From NCBI GenBank assembly GCA_003602535.1, contig QQSA01000110.1, forward strand, positions 1 through 14,775: a DNA stretch of 14,775 nt. The letters are read 5' to 3'. The DNA comes from Candidatus Poseidoniales archaeon (GTDB taxonomy: Archaea; Thermoplasmatota; Poseidoniia; Poseidoniales; Poseidoniaceae). Of this stretch, positions 14,165-14,775 are shown piece after piece. Numbering within the stretch: position 1 is the stretch's first letter; the number at the start of each line of letters is the position of its first letter. Under the pieces are notes generated by a model. It saw only the letters and a list, made by a program, of their open reading frames with translations, ran no database searches and was not told the origin of the DNA. A program made the translations under genes and the position numbers.

Positions 14165-14775
14165 ATGTCACAAATTGATGATGCTATTGACCAACTGAAT
14201 CAACTCGATTCGTGGGCACAGTGGGGAGTCGGTATCTTTGCAACACTACTAACACTGTCAATAGTTCGTCTTTTAATGAAAAAGGTCGTATTAGACATTG
14301 TTCGTAAGACTACTTTTGATTGGGATGACAAGTTATACGCTCCTGTTACTAAGAGAATGTACCTATTCATCGCATTTTCTGGAACCCAACTGACCATGAA
14401 GTGGGTTTTAGGCGATGGCGATTCATTGGTTGAAACATTAGACCCAGTATTCCAAGCCGTGTATATTCTCCTTTCAACTTCACTGTTCAGTGTCGCATTA
14501 CGTACTTTGATTCCAGTGATTATGGATAGGTATTCCGACCCATCTAGTGTTACAGTTTCAGGAAGTAATTCTCTAATTATATTCATATTCCGAGCAGCCG
14601 TTTGGTTTGGAGGATTATACCTTGCATTATCCGAACTAGGAATCGAATTATTCGGAGTTCTAGCATCATTAGCAGTATTCTCTCTAATTATCGGATTAGC
14701 AATGCAACAGACCCTAGGTAACATCGTAAACTCATTCATGCTAGCTTTAGACCAGCCTTTCGAAGTTGGAGACAG
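14165..14775 (+). CDS. MscS-family mechanosensitive channel, partial (C-terminus beyond the right edge)
   Basis: An open frame of 203 codons leaves the window. ATG 14165 has a strong GGAGG seven bases upstream. The protein has an amphipathic start and about five hydrophobic segments: about 17-38, 59-77, 95-120, a further one around 137-158, and the last at about 163-190, which resembles the MscS pore helix (FGVLASLAVFSLIIGLAMQQ) and runs into TLGNIVNSFMLALDQPFEVGD, the conserved entry to the beta domain. MscS channels open under membrane tension and release osmolytes on hypo-osmotic shock. Five helices rather than three are common in MscS-like proteins. The cytoplasmic vestibule is not seen because the window ends. 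Family call is firm. Confidence 0.88.
   Translation, partial: MSQIDDAIDQLNQLDSWAQWGVGIFATLLTLSIVRLLMKKVVLDIVRKTTFDWDDKLYAPVTKRMYLFIAFSGTQLTMKWVLGDGDSLVETLDPVFQAVYILLSTSLFSVALRTLIPVIMDRYSDPSSVTVSGSNSLIIFIFRAAVWFGGLYLALSELGIELFGVLASLAVFSLIIGLAMQQTLGNIVNSFMLALDQPFEVGD

Noticed and set aside
14200..14739. 179-residue minus-strand open frame
   Set aside because: Antisense to the MscS-family channel, which has a strong ribosome-binding site and conserved pore helix.
1..14775. CRISPR arrays, tRNA or rRNA genes, insertion sequences
   Set aside because: No regularly spaced repeats, no cloverleaf with the TTCRANTC-type arm in any gap, and no transposase or terminal repeats were seen; nearly all bases are taken up by ordinary genes.

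Overview
The window looks like a chromosomal segment of an archaeon, most likely a marine Thermoplasmatota of the Poseidoniales (Marine Group II) type or a close relative. This rests on gene content: an archaeal exosome Csl4 subunit, a long HMG-CoA synthase of the mevalonate pathway, a METTL5-like methyltransferase, a COG1031-type radical SAM protein with a C-terminal helix-hairpin-helix, and a dolichol-phosphate-sugar-synthase-like glycosyltransferase. They are mixed with bacterial- or eukaryote-like genes (SMUG1-type uracil-DNA glycosylase, FadD-like acyl-CoA synthetase, LytM/M23 domain). The DNA is AT-rich by eye and very compact. The lineage is an inference; no rRNA or other marker gene is present.

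Layout. A partial M23/LytM metallopeptidase runs off the left edge on the minus strand (1-500). Diverging from it is a run of eight plus-strand genes (568-9336): a GT-C-like multi-pass membrane protein, a GT2 glycosyltransferase, aspartate-semialdehyde dehydrogenase, an unrecognised 322-residue protein with an acidic Pro/Val/Glu linker, a small zinc-ribbon protein, a METTL5-like methyltransferase, a Csl4-RRM-RRM fusion, and a radical SAM/HhH protein. Several junctions are stop/start overlaps (ATGA at 3346, GTGA at 5555) or gaps of a few tens of bases, so co-transcription is likely. The longest internal gap, 74 bases before csl4, holds a C-rich tract and a perfect hairpin. HMG-CoA synthase (9333-10883, minus) converges on the radical SAM gene with a 4-base overlap. 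A SMUG1-type glycosylase and a long-chain acyl-CoA synthetase follow on the plus strand. A two-helix membrane protein (minus) abuts the synthetase stop to stop. A partial MscS-family channel (plus) runs off the right edge behind a 205-base divergent intergenic region.

How the genes fit together. The GT2/GT-C pair suggests lipid-linked sugar synthesis and transfer outside the membrane. The centre of the run (zinc ribbon, methyltransferase, Csl4 fusion, perhaps radical SAM/HhH) looks like RNA modification and RNA decay. HMG-CoA synthase feeds isoprenoid lipid synthesis, and acyl-CoA synthetase activates fatty acids. The remainder is DNA repair, amino-acid biosynthesis and osmotic protection.

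Most unusual items: the exosome Csl4 subunit fused to two RRM domains and a basic tail; the hairpin in front of it, whose 3' arm holds the only ribosome-binding-like sequence; and repeated TCATGA sites in the mscS upstream region. I see no CRISPR array, insertion sequence, tRNA or rRNA.
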